A stretch of DNA of 64,000 nucleotides from Auricularia sp. M13 (lineage: Eukaryota; Basidiomycota; Agaricomycetes; Auriculariales; Auriculariaceae), in contig CM073199.1 in NCBI GenBank assembly GCA_037042915.1, positions 620,001-684,000 of the forward strand, given 5' to 3'. The notes under the pieces are model-generated. The model did not search any database, had not been told where the DNA came from, and saw nothing but the letters and a program-made list of their open reading frames with translations. The stretch's first letter is position 1. Every line of letters starts with the position of its first letter. Positions 25,401 through 36,691 of this stretch are shown one piece after another. A program made the translations under genes and the position numbers.

Positions 25401-26579
25401 TCCTCTGGCTCGGGCGATGACGACGGTAACGGGGGACCAGTGTACCGCGGGCTCTTGGGTTCTTTGTTCTCCAGTGACCATCCCAACTAGTGAATAAATC
25501 AATGCCCGCACATATTACGCAGACATCGACTCACGAGATTGGCGAGCTCAGCCTTGAGCTCGAGAGTCTGCGTTTTCCCAGTCCGGACCCATTCTTTCGC
25601 CGCGATCTGCCAGTGCGTTGCCAGCCAAGCTGCGTACTTGGGAAATGGCACTGAAAATAACATCCATGCGGGCTTTGGCGTCCTTGAAAGCATTCCCAGT
25701 CTTCACAGGGGCGGGGACGGAAACCCTGATAGTCTGTCTTCGTGTAAGCGAGCGCGCGAGGTCTTAGCAATGGCCTACGCACAGAAACATCCACCACGGG
25801 AGCACGAGTGCGGCTGCGCGTGGATGCGCGACCCAGGCTCGAGACTCTGCCACCGCGCCCACGTCCTCGGGTAATCGCAGGAAGACGGATGAAGGCGTTG
25901 TCGTCGTCGACATCATCCTCGACGCCGCTGACCGCACCCTCGTTGTCCGCAGCTGCAGTTGCAGCAGCACTGGCGGCGCTGATGCTCGCCATGGCTTGCG
26001 CGGCGTTGTCAGGGGGAGGCGCGGCCTCGTCGATGGCTGACAGCTATAACGCAATCAGCACCGAAAGTCGGGCACTCATGTGCATGTACCAGATACACAC
26101 CTGGGCGGGGTCTTCACCGTCCTCATCCGCGACGACCTGCTTCGCCTTGCCTTTCCTGCTGGCCTAGTGCAATAGAACGTTAAGCGCGTGCATCGAACTA
26201 TGTACGCGGTTCAGCTCACTGGGCCTTTGGACTTGGCAGGCTTCTTCTGAGTCGAAGCCTTTGATTTCGCCTTGGGCTTGCGCAACTTCGACGTGCTCGG
26301 CGCAGCAGCAGACTCGTCCTGCATTCATTGTCAACATATGCCAGTACTGACAAAAGTTTGACGAACCTCCGTCTCGTCTACCGCAGGCCCAGCGTTCCCA
26401 TCCACGTCGCCGTCTGGCCCAGCAGTCGCCACAGCAGCTGAAGGTTGAGCCGTCGGGCCTGTGACCGATGGTTCCCCATCTGCCGCGGAAGCCGCTGCTT
26501 CAGTGCCTACAGGTCCGGTAGCCGTAGATGCCACCTGCGCGGCGGATACGGGTTTGCGACTGCGGGTAGTGGCGGGCAT
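22433..26579 (-). CDS. Element cargo: large multi-exon protein of unknown function
   Basis: The ATG at 26579 (MPATTRSRKPVSAAQVAS) lies about 80 bp below a TATATA box. Exons follow leftward: Lys/Ser-rich (KLRKPKAKSKASTQKKPAK), RPxAITRGRGRGG, PFPKYAAWLATHWQIAAKEW, a long Ala/Pro/Thr repeat (24893-25340), an acidic Ser-rich part, WNMWERSWYARN, HRYHISLFGFAVCLRPGD, GYRMVGWPPHVPTPMKIAAG, WRNVVVWYFEGNVVHRRVSH, a basic stretch, four micro-exons and a last exon ending PDVDSENAM. The layout (basic N-terminus, helical W-rich domain, long linkers) resembles large orphan proteins repeated in agaricomycete genomes, often near KDZ elements; that likeness is from memory. Some joins may hide frame breaks. No catalytic motif seen. 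Confidence 0.55.
22533..22640 (-). repeat. NAQQTLR-coding repeats in the last exon
   Basis: Repeats of GTTCGCGTTCCTCAGGGTCT-like DNA encode NVNAQQTLRTNAQQTLRNAN, an in-frame 24-30 bp duplication. Confidence 0.5.
22850..23142 (-). repeat. Four tandem copies of an intron plus micro-exon module
   Basis: Four introns of 49, 53, 49 and 49 bp (22850-22898, 22926-22978, 23012-23060, 23094-23142) are close copies: donor GTATGT or GTACGT, middle GTCTGCAG and GTCGTTGA, end GGGCGCTCCTTAG or GGGGGCTCCTAAG. Between them lie micro-exons of 27, 33 and 33 bp, all phase 0, encoding VIHSPNTLQ, AMQAMDGDMLQ and AVQTTQDNTLQ. The repeat unit is thus 76-86 bp of intron plus exon, duplicated in tandem inside the large cargo gene. 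Confidence 0.8.
24893..25340 (-). repeat. Ala/Pro/Thr minisatellite in the large cargo gene
   Basis: Units of 12-15 bp such as GGGGGCGGAGGTAGGCGCAG repeat about 30 times and encode APTSAPAAPTSAPVAPDAP on the minus strand. Open frames on the opposite strand here (poly Gly-Ala) are shadows. It probably forms a flexible linker and is likely length-variable. Confidence 0.75.
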
Positions 26580-26653
26580 TGACGAGGCGTTGCAAAGGCG
26601 CGAAGAGCGGTGGGACAAAAAAGAGCGACTATGATCAGCCTGCGATGTAGACG

Positions 26654-26664
26654 CGTGATATATA
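26654..26664 (-). promoter_or_regulatory. TATA box of the large cargo gene
   Basis: On the minus strand CCTATATATCACG, about 80 bp upstream of the ATG at 26579. Confidence 0.45.
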
Positions 26665-27277
26665 GGCGGTACTGTACCTCAGATCACCTTGACGCCGGTG
26701 CGCAGGAGCGCCTAGGCAGTACTCGAGACGATGCCCATGCTGCCAGGTACGAAAGAGATCAGAGAGGGCGCCGGGATCTGCCGGGCGCCACATGATCTAC
26801 CCGCGCTGCCGGCGCTGCTGGCGCAAAGATTGCCTATGCATCAGCCTAACATCATCCTCGCGTATGCCTATAGATTCGCCTAGATAGCGCCTATCGCTTT
26901 GTCAGGCAGATTCTCCTGCGGTAATATAACACCAATATGCCCCAGGTACGCAAGTCACAATTTGGGGTGGTATTCACATCTGATTCAATGTGTGACTATT
27001 GCCTCAGGCACTCAAGAGGTACTATCTCAGTCCGTAATCTACGCGCCGAGGAGTGCGCGAGGCTTAGCTTAGGTCCAATCACACAGGCGAAGATACTCAT
27101 CTGGTGTGTCGGACATCAAGCTCTTAGGCGTTAATTCGCATTCTTTTTCGCTTGCCACTTTGTCCTCTTCCCTCACCTTTGCTCGTTACAGCTTCTCATC
27201 CCTGCTCCGCCCTCTATTCTGTCAGGTGCGCCTTTGTTTATGCACAACGGAGACGTTGAGCTAACCCCGCTTTCAGG

Positions 27278-28136
27278 ATGATTTCTACGGACGAAGACAA
27301 CGCCAAGTATGTTCTGCCCCGGCACAACATACTCTTGCTGACTTCTGATTACTTTGTCCAAGACAGGAACGGAGGAAACAACGGCAGAGAGCTCGCGAAG
27401 AGGCTGACCAGGCCATCCGCGACGAGCGGCAGCGCGAAAAGGCGTCATCTGTGCCAGCGTATCATGCATCTCACAACGTGGTCTTTAGAATTGACGCGGC
27501 ATGGAAGGCCTGGGACCCAGTCGACCCAATGCCTGCAATCATCGCTCAGCCGCAGGGCGAAGGCTCGGGCTGGGACCTCGCGGAGCACGAGCAGATCATG
27601 CGGAACCTGCAGTCAGCGATGCCACTCCCCGAATTTCGGCGCGATACACCGTCCAGCACCGCTGCCAACTACGACAGTGACGATGATTACGGTCAATACC
27701 CGCAGGACGACGAATTCGAGGACCCGCGGAGGATCGTGCTTACCTCGAGTTCGTCATCTTCCAAGAAGGGTGTCGCGATCGTCGTCGCGCTCTATCCCAG
27801 CCGCCCGTTCCCTGCACGAGGACGTCACCGTGCTCTTCCTGCCGCGAGCACGACGGCTTCTCGGTTCCGTCGACCATGTGGCAATTCATGTCGCAGGAGG
27901 GCGTCGACCACCACCTCGGCAACTACCTGAAGATACGTTCGACTCTACCGCCATGGCTCCCGACCCGCGCCAGCAACTTGCGCCCTCCGCAGCTCGTGTT
28001 TGGATCTACGCAATCTGATATCGCGCAAGCTGAGGCGTCTGGTTCGACGCCCGACGAGGTCCAGCAACCGGATGCGCCGGAGTACGGTCCTTCCCGCCCG
28101 CTTACGTTCGACGATGTGCTCGAGGATACGCGGTGA
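27278..28136 (+). CDS. Element cargo: protein with a Cys cluster, divergent from the large gene
   Basis: A short first exon MISTDEDNAK (donor GTATGT) joins after about 58 bp to ERRKQRQRAREEADQAIRDE, a charged helix, then VVFRIDAAWKAWDPVDPMPA, an acidic Asp/Tyr-rich part (YDSDDDYGQYPQDDEFEDP) and YLEFVIFQEGCRDRRR. Next is a Cys group VPCTRTSPCSSCREHDGF, followed by WQFMSQEGVDHHLGNYL and the end PLTFDDVLEDTR. The frame changes once near 27700, by either a small intron or an indel. Charged helix, acidic region and Cys cluster fit a DNA- or zinc-binding nuclear protein of the kind that recurs near KDZ transposons. It is transcribed away from the large gene at 26579, about 700 bp apart. Confidence 0.5.
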
Positions 28137-28306
28137 CACTAGGTCTGCATCTTATCTTATCTCGCCTTATGTATCTCATCTAATAATTTTGGGCTAGGTA
28201 TTCATTTACTGGCGCTGGCGGAGGGCAAGGAGATGCATGGCATTGTACAATGTCGATGTTCTACTACATGCGCTGCCAATGAAGTTCCTGTCTTGCAAAC
28301 GCGTCG

Positions 28307-28981
28307 CTAAGAATTGAGCCCCCGCCTCGTAAAAAGGAGAAGCTCGCTGAGGGCATCCGAGACGTTTACCGCCTGGTCAAGCAAATCCCCAAGATCAGGG
28401 AGGCTATCCTCGTCGCGTCGTCGGGAGGCCTCCGCATGTGCATCCGTGGCTACCTCCCGCACTTTGGTCACCAAGTGAGACTGTAGCATGATGTCCTCCA
28501 CCAGTCTCTTTGACGGCTTGGCTCGTTTCGACTGCGAGATGAGCCCTGAGGTGTAGCGCTGCCAATCCTCGCTGTCCCGTGTAACGTCGTACCATCGCCC
28601 TAGATCCAGCGCAAGCGCCAACAGTACAGACTGCAGCTGTGTGCTATCAGAAATTGTAGGCGGATTCCCAATAACCTAAAATGTAATGTCGTTGAGTAAT
28701 GCTAGCCGTCGACTGGGAGGCTGTATGTGCAGACCGAAGTCGTGCGCGGCAGCACGGATTCCAGTGCCACAAGTTTTCCGTTGGTTTTTGCACGCCCTCG
28801 TTCATGCCATCGGCGAAGAGATGAAGCCCGTTCGGCTTCGATATTCCTGTATAGAGGGTAACATTAGCGGCCATGACCACATATAGTCATTGGTTGCACA
28901 CCTTTCGTAGTACGCCCGCCGCGCAAGCCGCCTTGCCTGCAATCGCTCCTCAGGGGAGGAGTATTTCGGTGGGCGACCCAT
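28307..28981 (-). CDS. Element cargo: GRPPKY-motif basic protein
   Basis: Starts MGRPPKYSSPEERLQARRLA and RRAYYER; a 55-bp intron (GTGTGC to TATACAG) leads to NIEAERASSLRRWHERGRAK. A possible second intron of about 77 bp (GTCGAC to CACAG) joins in frame to PLQSVLLALALDLGRWYDVT, RYTSGLISQSKRAKPSKR and a helical tail (DLGDLLDQAVNVSDALSELL) ending RRGLNS. The GRPxKY start followed by a row of Arg/Tyr/Glu resembles short basic motifs that recur in agaricomycete proteins, probably nucleic-acid binding. If the second intron is wrong, these are two genes: a 74-residue protein stopping at 28702 and a separate helical one. Confidence 0.55.
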
Positions 28982-29520
28982 TGGCAGGCCAATACGAGAC
29001 GATGGCGAAGGAAATCCGCAGTTACGAAAGAGTGCAAGTTTGGTTTTAAGCTGCGGACACGAACGAGACAGAAAAGCGGGGTTGGTTGCCTGTTGCCGCA
29101 AACGCGCAATGTCGCTGTCAACCAATTGCTTGACCTGTACACAGCAAGTCGTTCTTGAATCCCCACAGAATCTGTAGGAATGAAGTCTACTAAGCTCTTG
29201 CACCTCAGAGGAAAAAATGATAAAATTGCTCTGTCCCCTGGGGGCGCCGCTGCGCGACTTCTGGATACTTACGCCCCATAGAACGCACACGGACGTTCAG
29301 TTACAGCCATTTATTGCAGTAAATGTATTTTATTTTCACGGCAAACAAGTCAGCAGGTATGATTTCCAATCCTAAAGTGCGCATATATGGCTTCCCAACG
29401 AGCAGTATAAGAGGGACATGGGACTGAATGCGATCTGGACTGCCGCGCGGCGCGCTTCCAAAGTCCGAACCGCCCTCTCTCTCCGCCGGTTCCAGCGCAC
29501 GGCATAAGTTGCTGTCTATC

Positions 29521-32500
29521 ATGAGTTCGCGCTTCCGTACCGGCACTGGCACCAAGCGCAAGCGCCGCAGCGCTGCAGCAGCACAGTACGCGACGGCCGT
29601 GGCGGACGGTGTAGCTGTGGACCCTTCGCCGCCTCTCGATCTGGAGCAATTCCAGCTCATGCGCGAGGAGCAGCTGCCCAAGCGCCGCCGACAGCCCGGG
29701 GAAGTGAAACTACCCAAGCGCCTGCGCGCTCCTGGAGCGCTCATACTGCCTGGTGGCCGACGGCTGGTCCAGCGGCCCAACTTGCCGCCGTCTGCAATAC
29801 CTGGGCAGTCCGCTACGCGAGCCCTGTTCTCTTCTTCGACGCGCCGACCTGCGACAACTTTCGATGTATCAGACGACGACGAAGGGGGCGAAATCGGGGC
29901 TTCGTGGGACGAAATTCACCACTTCACGGTGAACAGCCAGCTCGAGCCAAACCCGTCTCGTCATCGGCGCCGTCGATCGCGCAGCACGCCAACTGGCGGA
30001 CTGTGCTCAACGAGGCGCTACTGGTGCGCTACATGGGCTTCCGACACCACGAGCCCGTGGCGCCCATGGGCGTCTGCACGTGCGCACATCGGCGGCGCCT
30101 CGCTATCTCCTGGGTCGATTGGTCTGGTATGTACGTGCCAGTCGTCTGCGCGTCTGCTTACCGGACCCTATGCGCAGGTGTCAGGAACGGGTCCCTCGAG
30201 ATCTGCGCGTGTAGGGGCGCTGCAGAACAGTTGATCGGCAGCGGCTACTTCCCCTGCGCTCCAAAGGCGCCGTCACTGGCCTTCAGCTTCGACTTGCTGG
30301 ATATGATATCTATCCACTCCTTGCACGCGTTGCCCCGAACGTGACGGCATGGTCGGAGACGCTGGACGCCTTCTGGGCCCGTCGTGGGACCGGCGGAAAT
30401 ACATGGGTACGCGCACAGCTCGCGCCCCGTTTTCTCGCTGCTCGATGTTGACCCACGGGCAGGGACGGCTGCGCAAGCGTCTCGGCATGGCACTGACGTG
30501 GTATCAAGTGTTGGAAAATCGCGTGGACCAGAGCGTCTCGACGCTAATCGTGGGTGCGTTTATTCTACACGTCTTTGCGTACAGAACGTTACTAATGTCT
30601 TCCTGCAGAGTCAACTCAGAGACGTGATCTCCAGGAACGTCAAGCGACCGCCGCCGACGTCAACATCAACCAGGTGCGCGTTGACGAAGACGGCGCCGAC
30701 AGGAACGCTGGTCAGGCTGGAACGAGTCGTGCCGTCGGCAATCCAGTCGCCGACGTGGACGCATCGACACCGCCCGAGGCAGGCACAGGCCAGCGCTGAC
30801 GCGGCCCACCGTGGAGCTTCGAAATAAATGCCAGCTATGCTTTGGCGGGACGCGGCCTGCCTTGACTCTGTCCAAGTACGTTTTGTGCAAATCGCCTTAT
30901 GCTTTGCGGTACTAACTAGTTTCACTTCACAGGGCCAATGTCATCGTCTGCCTTGACGCGAACTTCGCTCAGAAACGACGCAAGTGCGCAGAGGCAGACC
31001 CGCCGCTCGATTACGAACCGTCACGGTTTCTCGGCACCGCCGAGACCGTCACCATGGAGGCCGAGCTCGCGTACTTTCGGAAGTCACCCCCGAGGCGTCG
31101 GCGTGCTCGCGGGGAGCCCGCCGTCTCCGATGACGTTCTGAATGAATGCGAGCAATCGTTCATCGCGGCCCAGGAGAAGGTCACGAAGGCCTCGAAGAAT
31201 TACTACGCGGATACGGGCCTAATGGCCCTACTTTGCCGACACGACCGTGTTTTGTGGGTCGTCAACATGTGCACACCGGGAGAGCGACAACACTACGCTC
31301 TCGCGTTGTTGCGTCGTCTCGGGAGCATTTGCCGAAGGACTGGCTCATTGGCCTTCTGTACGATATCGCGTGCCAGCTGGGCCGCAGCATCGAGAAGGTC
31401 AGCGTTGGCGTCAGTGGGCACAGATCTGGGCAGTCGCTAACCAATCTGAACAGTTTGGCTTGTTGCCCGAATTGGAGGATCGCTTTATCTACGCGGTCTC
31501 GGTGTTCCACGCATACGGGCACCAGTGGGCGTGCCAAATAGTGTTCCACCCCGGAAGCGCGTCGGCTTCGGGCTCAGCGATGGCGAGGGCTGCGAACGCT
31601 TCTGGAGCGCCATCCGCCACCTGATACCTAGTCTGCGAGTGTCCGGGGTAAGTCTGACGAGCAGACATCTGTCACGGTGCTCATAGGCCCAGTTCTACAG
31701 GCGGCTGTTTATCCTGGATCGACAGATACACGCCATGAGCAGTAGCGCTGCTTAGAATTGGGGTATGGCTACGGCGCAAGCACGGCGAAGCGGTCCGTAG
31801 GTTGGCAGAATCTCAGGCGGCGCTCGACGGTTGTGGTGTATCGATCCCGGAGCTTCGAGCCGAGTGGAAGGCTCAGGTTGATTCGCAGCTCAAGAAGCCA
31901 CCGCGTAAGTTGCATGTGCATGGTGCGCCGCACGACGCTGACAGAGCATTTCTTTGGACATCAGGGCAGGACTCAAATGCTGCGGACAAAATAATCGACG
32001 AGATTCTAGTGCTCATGGGGCTCGTCGACGACCTCAGGCAGCAGATCCGCGATGACAGGAGGCAGCTGCGCAAGGTGCACGCGCTCACCTCGTCTAAAAC
32101 GCAGTCGCTGTCCGCGTCCATCGAATCCGCGCAACGCGAAATCGGCTACGGAGTCCCGCATGGCAGTACTGCACGCAACGCTTGGCACGGAACGTACGAG
32201 GAGGTTCGAGTCTATGCGCGGTAATGCGTACATCTGCGCGCGAGTCAAGGCGCGCGCGCTGCGGGCGACGATCCGGAATACCCTCGTACATCACAAATTC
32301 GAGCATCGTAAGCTGGAGCGCGGGTTTGGGCAGCAGGTCCTTCGTGCGTGGCTCTTGTCTGTGTCCGCGTTCCCGGCTAATGCACAATTTGTTCCAGAGG
32401 CGAGCGAGCACGCGAAGGTTACAGACCTTGTCAATCGGCGCGAGCGCAGCATTGGCAACCAGGTCCGCGCGTTCAACAAACTGGTGGACGACATGGCGTT

Positions 32501-34256
32501 GCTTGCGCGGCAGGGCAAGAAGCCGGACACGCGCACCCCTCTCCCGCGTAAACTGGAGGCGAAGAAACTGTTCAAATTGGACGTTGACGACGATATCTGG
32601 CAGGAGGACGTCGGCCTGGGACCCCAGGGCGAACACGACGACCAGCCTCGCTGGTTGACCGATGAAAACGTTAAGCGGGGAATTCTGGCGCTTCAGCAGT
32701 GGGACCGCTGTCGCAAGAGATGGAGCGTCTGGATGCGGAGATGGCTGGACTCGTCTCGTGGTGGGTGGAGACGAGGTCGGCAATGGAAGAGCTCGTCGGG
32801 CCAACCAGCACGCTAGGTACGCCCGCCGCCTCAGGTTGCTTCCAGACTAACCATGAAGTTGTGCTAGACCCGATATTACGAGCTGCCGTCCACGAGCGCC
32901 TTGCCTGTCACGAGGATCTGCGCGCGACATGGACGCGCGACCTATCGCTCGGTGCTCTCGGTCTGCGCTTCACCACTGCTATGGAGCGAGCAGGCGCCGG
33001 CGTCGTGTCAGTCCCAGAACCGGCTCAAATGGCTGAAGACTCGCCGGTCACGCTGGTTGACGACGTCGACTCGGACGACGCGTCTGACGCGTACCCGGAA
33101 CCGGAGGACGGCAACGAATCGCTGGACGAGCTCATGGTCGACATGACTCTGGATGTGGAAATGCCGGAATCGAACGCTCAACAACTCGAGGATATGCAGA
33201 AGGAAGGTGCTGACGGGGACGACTCGAAGAAGGAAATCCGCCCGCAGTCAGTGAATCCCGCGCGACAGACATGGCATGCTGGCGATGGGTTGTCAGTGGA
33301 GGCAACAGTTTGGCAAGGTGAGTGGGTGTTCTAGCGCGCAGCGCGCCATTGACATGTTCAGATTTAGACAGAGAGGAGCCCCTGCGTCCACGGGGCAAGA
33401 AGCGCGCGAAGACACGTATCGTATATCGCGCGGGCGAGTACACCTGCGATGGCGAGGATCTCGACCGCTTCACGCGCTCGTACGGATGGCTCAGCGGCGA
33501 TGGCCTGGCCGTGTTTCTGCAGCAGAAGCTGCTGGAGTCGAAGGTCAACGATGTGTCCATCATCCACTCGAGAACTCTACTCGATGTCAACTGCTACATG
33601 GAGGCACTGGCCACGGGTAACGCGGAGCAAAGTGAGTCCCACCGACGTTACATCGTGCAAGCATTGCAACAGGTATGCGATGCATTGTGTAAAACCGAAT
33701 GCAATGACTTCATCTGAACTTGATCGCCAGGCCGTACATCCTGTGGAAGCGAAGAAATGGCTCGTGCTTGGACACGTCGCAAATCCCGCGCACTGGACAC
33801 TGCTTGAACTTCGCTGGGTCGAGCGCACAGTCAACTTCTACGATAGCTATGCCGCCGTCAAAGGATATGCGAACGATCTTGCGAAGAGCGTGCGTGCTCT
33901 GGTGGACATCTGCAGCGAGCATTTCGGGCTGAGTATGAGAGGCGCAGACTTTCTATGGGTCGGGGAAAGGGTGAGTACCTCTATTAAATGCTACATTGTA
34001 TAATTCTCAACATGTGGCGCAAAAGCGAGCGGCTCGTCAGGACAACGGCTGGGACTGTGGCCCCTTCGCCGCCGCCGATGCAGTTAGTCTCATCGCGAGC
34101 GACGAAGCAAGCGTCATGGTTCAGGAAGACATGACCGAGTGGAGACGCACGATGGCAGCAAGCGTGAGAGCGCTGAGGGTAGAGGAACCGGTCCCCGTTC
34201 ATAGCAAGGTAACCGCGTGGGACGACTCTGTGGATTGTATCGAGATATCCGACTAG
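29521..34256 (+). CDS. KDZ-family transposase with C-terminal Ulp1-like protease domain (transposase part decayed)
   Basis: Starts MSSRFRTGTGTKRKRRSAAA, with a basic tail. Family blocks follow in order: ICAC and a Cys region ending LIGSGYFPCAPKAPSLAFSF, LGMALTWYQVLENRVDQSV, CQLCFGGTRPALTL, VIVCLDANFAQKRRK, DTGLMALLCRHDRVLWVVNM, DWLIGLLYDIACQL, SVFHAYGHQWACQIVFHP, GLSDGEGCERFWSAIRHLIP and DVDDDIWQEDVGL. These identify the Kyakuja-Dileera-Zisupton superfamily. From about 32,700 on the frame is steady across three short introns and ends in a C48 (Ulp1/SENP-like) domain with HWTLLELRW, NFYDSYAAV and QDNGWDCGPFAAAD, so His, Asp, Gln and Cys are all present. In the transposase half the frame changes at six or more places that introns do not explain, so it is unlikely to be active. 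Confidence 0.85.
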
Positions 34257-34325
34257 CGCCTCAATACAGCCTACCGCCGTACATAGAGTAGAAACGAATG
34301 GAATAGACTGTTTTCGTCCAGCCAA

Positions 34326-34385
34326 TGTTATCGCCTAGGCATTGCCTGGGCAATGCCTAGAAGGCGCAATGCCTAGAAGGAGTGT
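34326..34385. repeat. Dense cluster of CCTAGGCA / TGCCTAG words
   Basis: CCTAGGCATTGCC, GGCAATGCCTAGAAGG and GCAATGCCTAGAAGG follow one another just after the transposase gene. The same word occurs singly at many other non-coding places in the element. Confidence 0.6.
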
Positions 34386-35075
34386 TGGCTGAAGATGGCA
34401 GAAGACAATGTGCTCATTCGTCACAGCCTGAGACCGATCGAGGGCTAGTTGTCCTCAACAAGGCATAGGCAATGTCTCCATGAAGACTGCGACTGACAAC
34501 CGACATTGTTTGGGCCGCGGCTCGAATCGCGAGTCGGCGTCTGCATCCATTGCTTGATGAATAACTGGTACTTGTAGGAAGTGCTAAATCTGTCTCATAC
34601 GGATGTCTGAAAAAAATTGAATTCCGCGACATTGTAGATCGAGCAAGTTCGGATCAGGTAGGCGTTAGCTAGTCAAAGCTGGAGACTCTATGTTATAGTC
34701 GCACAGGGATCGAGTGGGAACGTGACTATATTGCTGTGAGGGCTGCTCGCGACTAGGTAGTGCCTAGTGGCAGTGCGTATGGACAAAATGCGAAGGGCAA
34801 AGTCAGACAATGGAGCGAAAGCTGTAAGCGATTGATGGACGCTGAGATGGGCAGTGCGTAGACGAGGGCACACGATGACAAAGCTGTGTTCAGGACTGTG
34901 CTCGCGCGTGAACAGAAGAGTATCGAGCTACACTGGACAATTTGCATTTCCGCACATGCGGCAGACAAGAACTGCGGAGAAATGAGATATCATCGAGAGC
35001 TCGTGAGGAGGAAGATAAAGATATACGGACCTTGACGACGTTCGAGAATGACGGTGAGGGCATAGGTGATGCGCG

Positions 35076-35324
35076 CTATTCAAGCCTGGTCCGTCGAAGT
35101 GTGCTCTCCAGCTCGTCAATGCGTGACCGAAGGACCGCCGCCTCGTCTCTGAGCTCTTCGACAATACGCTCTAGATGGGCAGCATGCATCAAGGTCTCCA
35201 GAATGCGGGATATCTCGACCGAATTGCTGTGCGGCTCGTATAGTTGCCTCATAAACGCGAATCCGAGTGCAGCAATATGGTAGCGGCGAAGTTCGTCAGA
35301 CAGGTGAGTGGACGAAGAGTCCAT
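35076..35324 (-). CDS. Element cargo: small coiled-coil protein
   Basis: Encodes 82 residues: MDSSSTHLSDELRRYHIAAL, FAFMRQLYEPHSNSVEIS and a C-terminal heptad-rich helix (LRDEAAVLRSRIDELESTL). Intronless, with a clear start. The RYHIAALGFA segment loosely resembles RYHISLFGFA in the large cargo gene, which may be chance. Function unknown; a dimerising accessory factor is possible. Confidence 0.5.
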   Translation of the reverse strand: MDSSSTHLSDELRRYHIAALGFAFMRQLYEPHSNSVEISRILETLMHAAHLERIVEELRDEAAVLRSRIDELESTLRRTRLE

Positions 35325-35547
35325 GGTGCAACGTGAGGTAAAGTGGGTTAGAGCAAGAGAAGCCAGCGCAGGATGGTGCGGAAGTCAGGCAACGGACAAT
35401 GCGCAGCTCAGGCGCTATTCAGGCAGGAATAGGGAGAACACAGTCACTGAGAATCTATGGACAGTGCACAGATCAGGCGCTCTTTAGGCAGAACACGGTC
35501 AATGTAAATTCAGCTGCAGATGGTCAGTGTGAGGGTCGCATTATGGG

Positions 35548-35665
35548 CTAGGCAATGCCTACGAGATCAGGCGCTCTTTAGGCAGGACGCAGTCAGTGTG
35601 AAATCAGCTGGAGATGATCAGTGCGAGGGTAGCATTACGGGCTAGGCAATGCCTACGTACCTGAG
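35548..35665. repeat. Direct repeat carrying GGGCTAGGCAATGCCTACG
   Basis: GGGCTAGGCAATGCCTACG occurs at about 35547 and 35639. Each copy is part of a roughly 90-bp duplicated block that also has CAGGCGCTCTTTAGGCAG and CAGTGYGAGGGTMGCATTA. TAGGCAATGCCTA is almost a perfect palindrome. Confidence 0.65.
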
Positions 35666-35723
35666 GTGCAATCTAGGAGCCTAGGCGGATCAAGAGCTTC
35701 ACCCTTAGACCGCTACCCTCACA

Positions 35724-36260
35724 ATGTCGCAGGCTTTGAAGGCGAACGGTGTCGACAAGCCAGTATCTGCGCCGGCAGCGGATAGCAAGCCGCCAGCAGC
35801 GGACACCTCCGGCTCTCTGCCAGGGGCAGTACCGAGCGATATACGGCGCGTCCTGCTGTCGCCAAGCGGGCCGACCAGCACCGATTTGGCGAATTTCCGC
35901 GCCATGGCGGACGTGAAAATCGGCTTTGAGGAGATGCAGCGCAACATGCAAACCACCAAGTTCGAGACGTACAAGGAGGGCTGGGACGTGATCTGCGACC
36001 TCCTGCAGGAGGTAGCTGACCTGCGAAAGCGGACGGCCGAGTTGGACAAGGAGAACGACGTCGTGATCGAGCTCATACAACAAGTCGGCGATCTCAAGGC
36101 TGAAATCTTCCGTCTCGAGGAAGAAAACCGCGCGCTTAGGCAGGCCAACGAGGACGCGAGGGAGACGCTGAATACCAAGATTTCGGCGATCGATGCTTGG
36201 ATCCGCCTCGACACTGCACGCGCTCGCAACACCGCCGACGGAACTCGCAGCTCAGGGTGA
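35724..36260 (+). CDS. Element cargo: coiled-coil protein
   Basis: An intronless frame of 178 codons: an Ala/Pro/Ser-rich start (MSQALKANGVDKPVSAPAAD), then MADVKIGFEEMQRNMQTTKF and a long heptad-repeat helix (VADLRKRTAELDKENDVVIE, LIQQVGDLKAEIFRLEEEN). The codon bias is strong and the start well placed. No catalytic motif. It may form parallel dimers or bind another element protein. It is transcribed toward the paralogous minus-strand gene at 36692. Confidence 0.65.
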   Translation: MSQALKANGVDKPVSAPAADSKPPAADTSGSLPGAVPSDIRRVLLSPSGPTSTDLANFRAMADVKIGFEEMQRNMQTTKFETYKEGWDVICDLLQEVADLRKRTAELDKENDVVIELIQQVGDLKAEIFRLEEENRALRQANEDARETLNTKISAIDAWIRLDTARARNTADGTRSSG

Positions 36261-36691
36261 GGTAGTATTGCTTGTTGAGAGAGTAATCTAACGCGGATGA
36301 CGCAGTGACTAGCCAATGAAATGCCGCTTATCGCGCCGACGTTGTGGAAATGTATCGCGTGACACGAGTGGAAGGCGAGAATAGACTGCTCTTCCTATGC
36401 AGTGCTTCCAGTTCTCACCTCCCGCAACCCGTTTTGGTGCTGAAAAGGTGTTCTGTAGGCGTTATACCCGCGAGTATAGCAGCGCCCAACGTCCGCCTAC
36501 TCGGCTAGGCGTTGCGTAGGCGCTAAGCCCGCGAGTGGCGCAGCACCCAACGTCCGCCTATTGACAGTGCAGTTTTGACTACGCAAAATCCAGTGCCTAG
36601 GTATTCCTGAGGCAGATTCAAGCTGCTCTGAAAGGAGATGACCATGCAATGCCGTCATAATAACGTGGCGTAAATACAAGATGCCGAGGTG

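Noticed and set aside
24660-25490. Plus-strand Gly/Ala-rich 276-codon frame
   Set aside because: Shadow of the Ala/Pro/Thr repeat in the minus-strand cargo gene; flanking exons with splice sites are on the minus strand.
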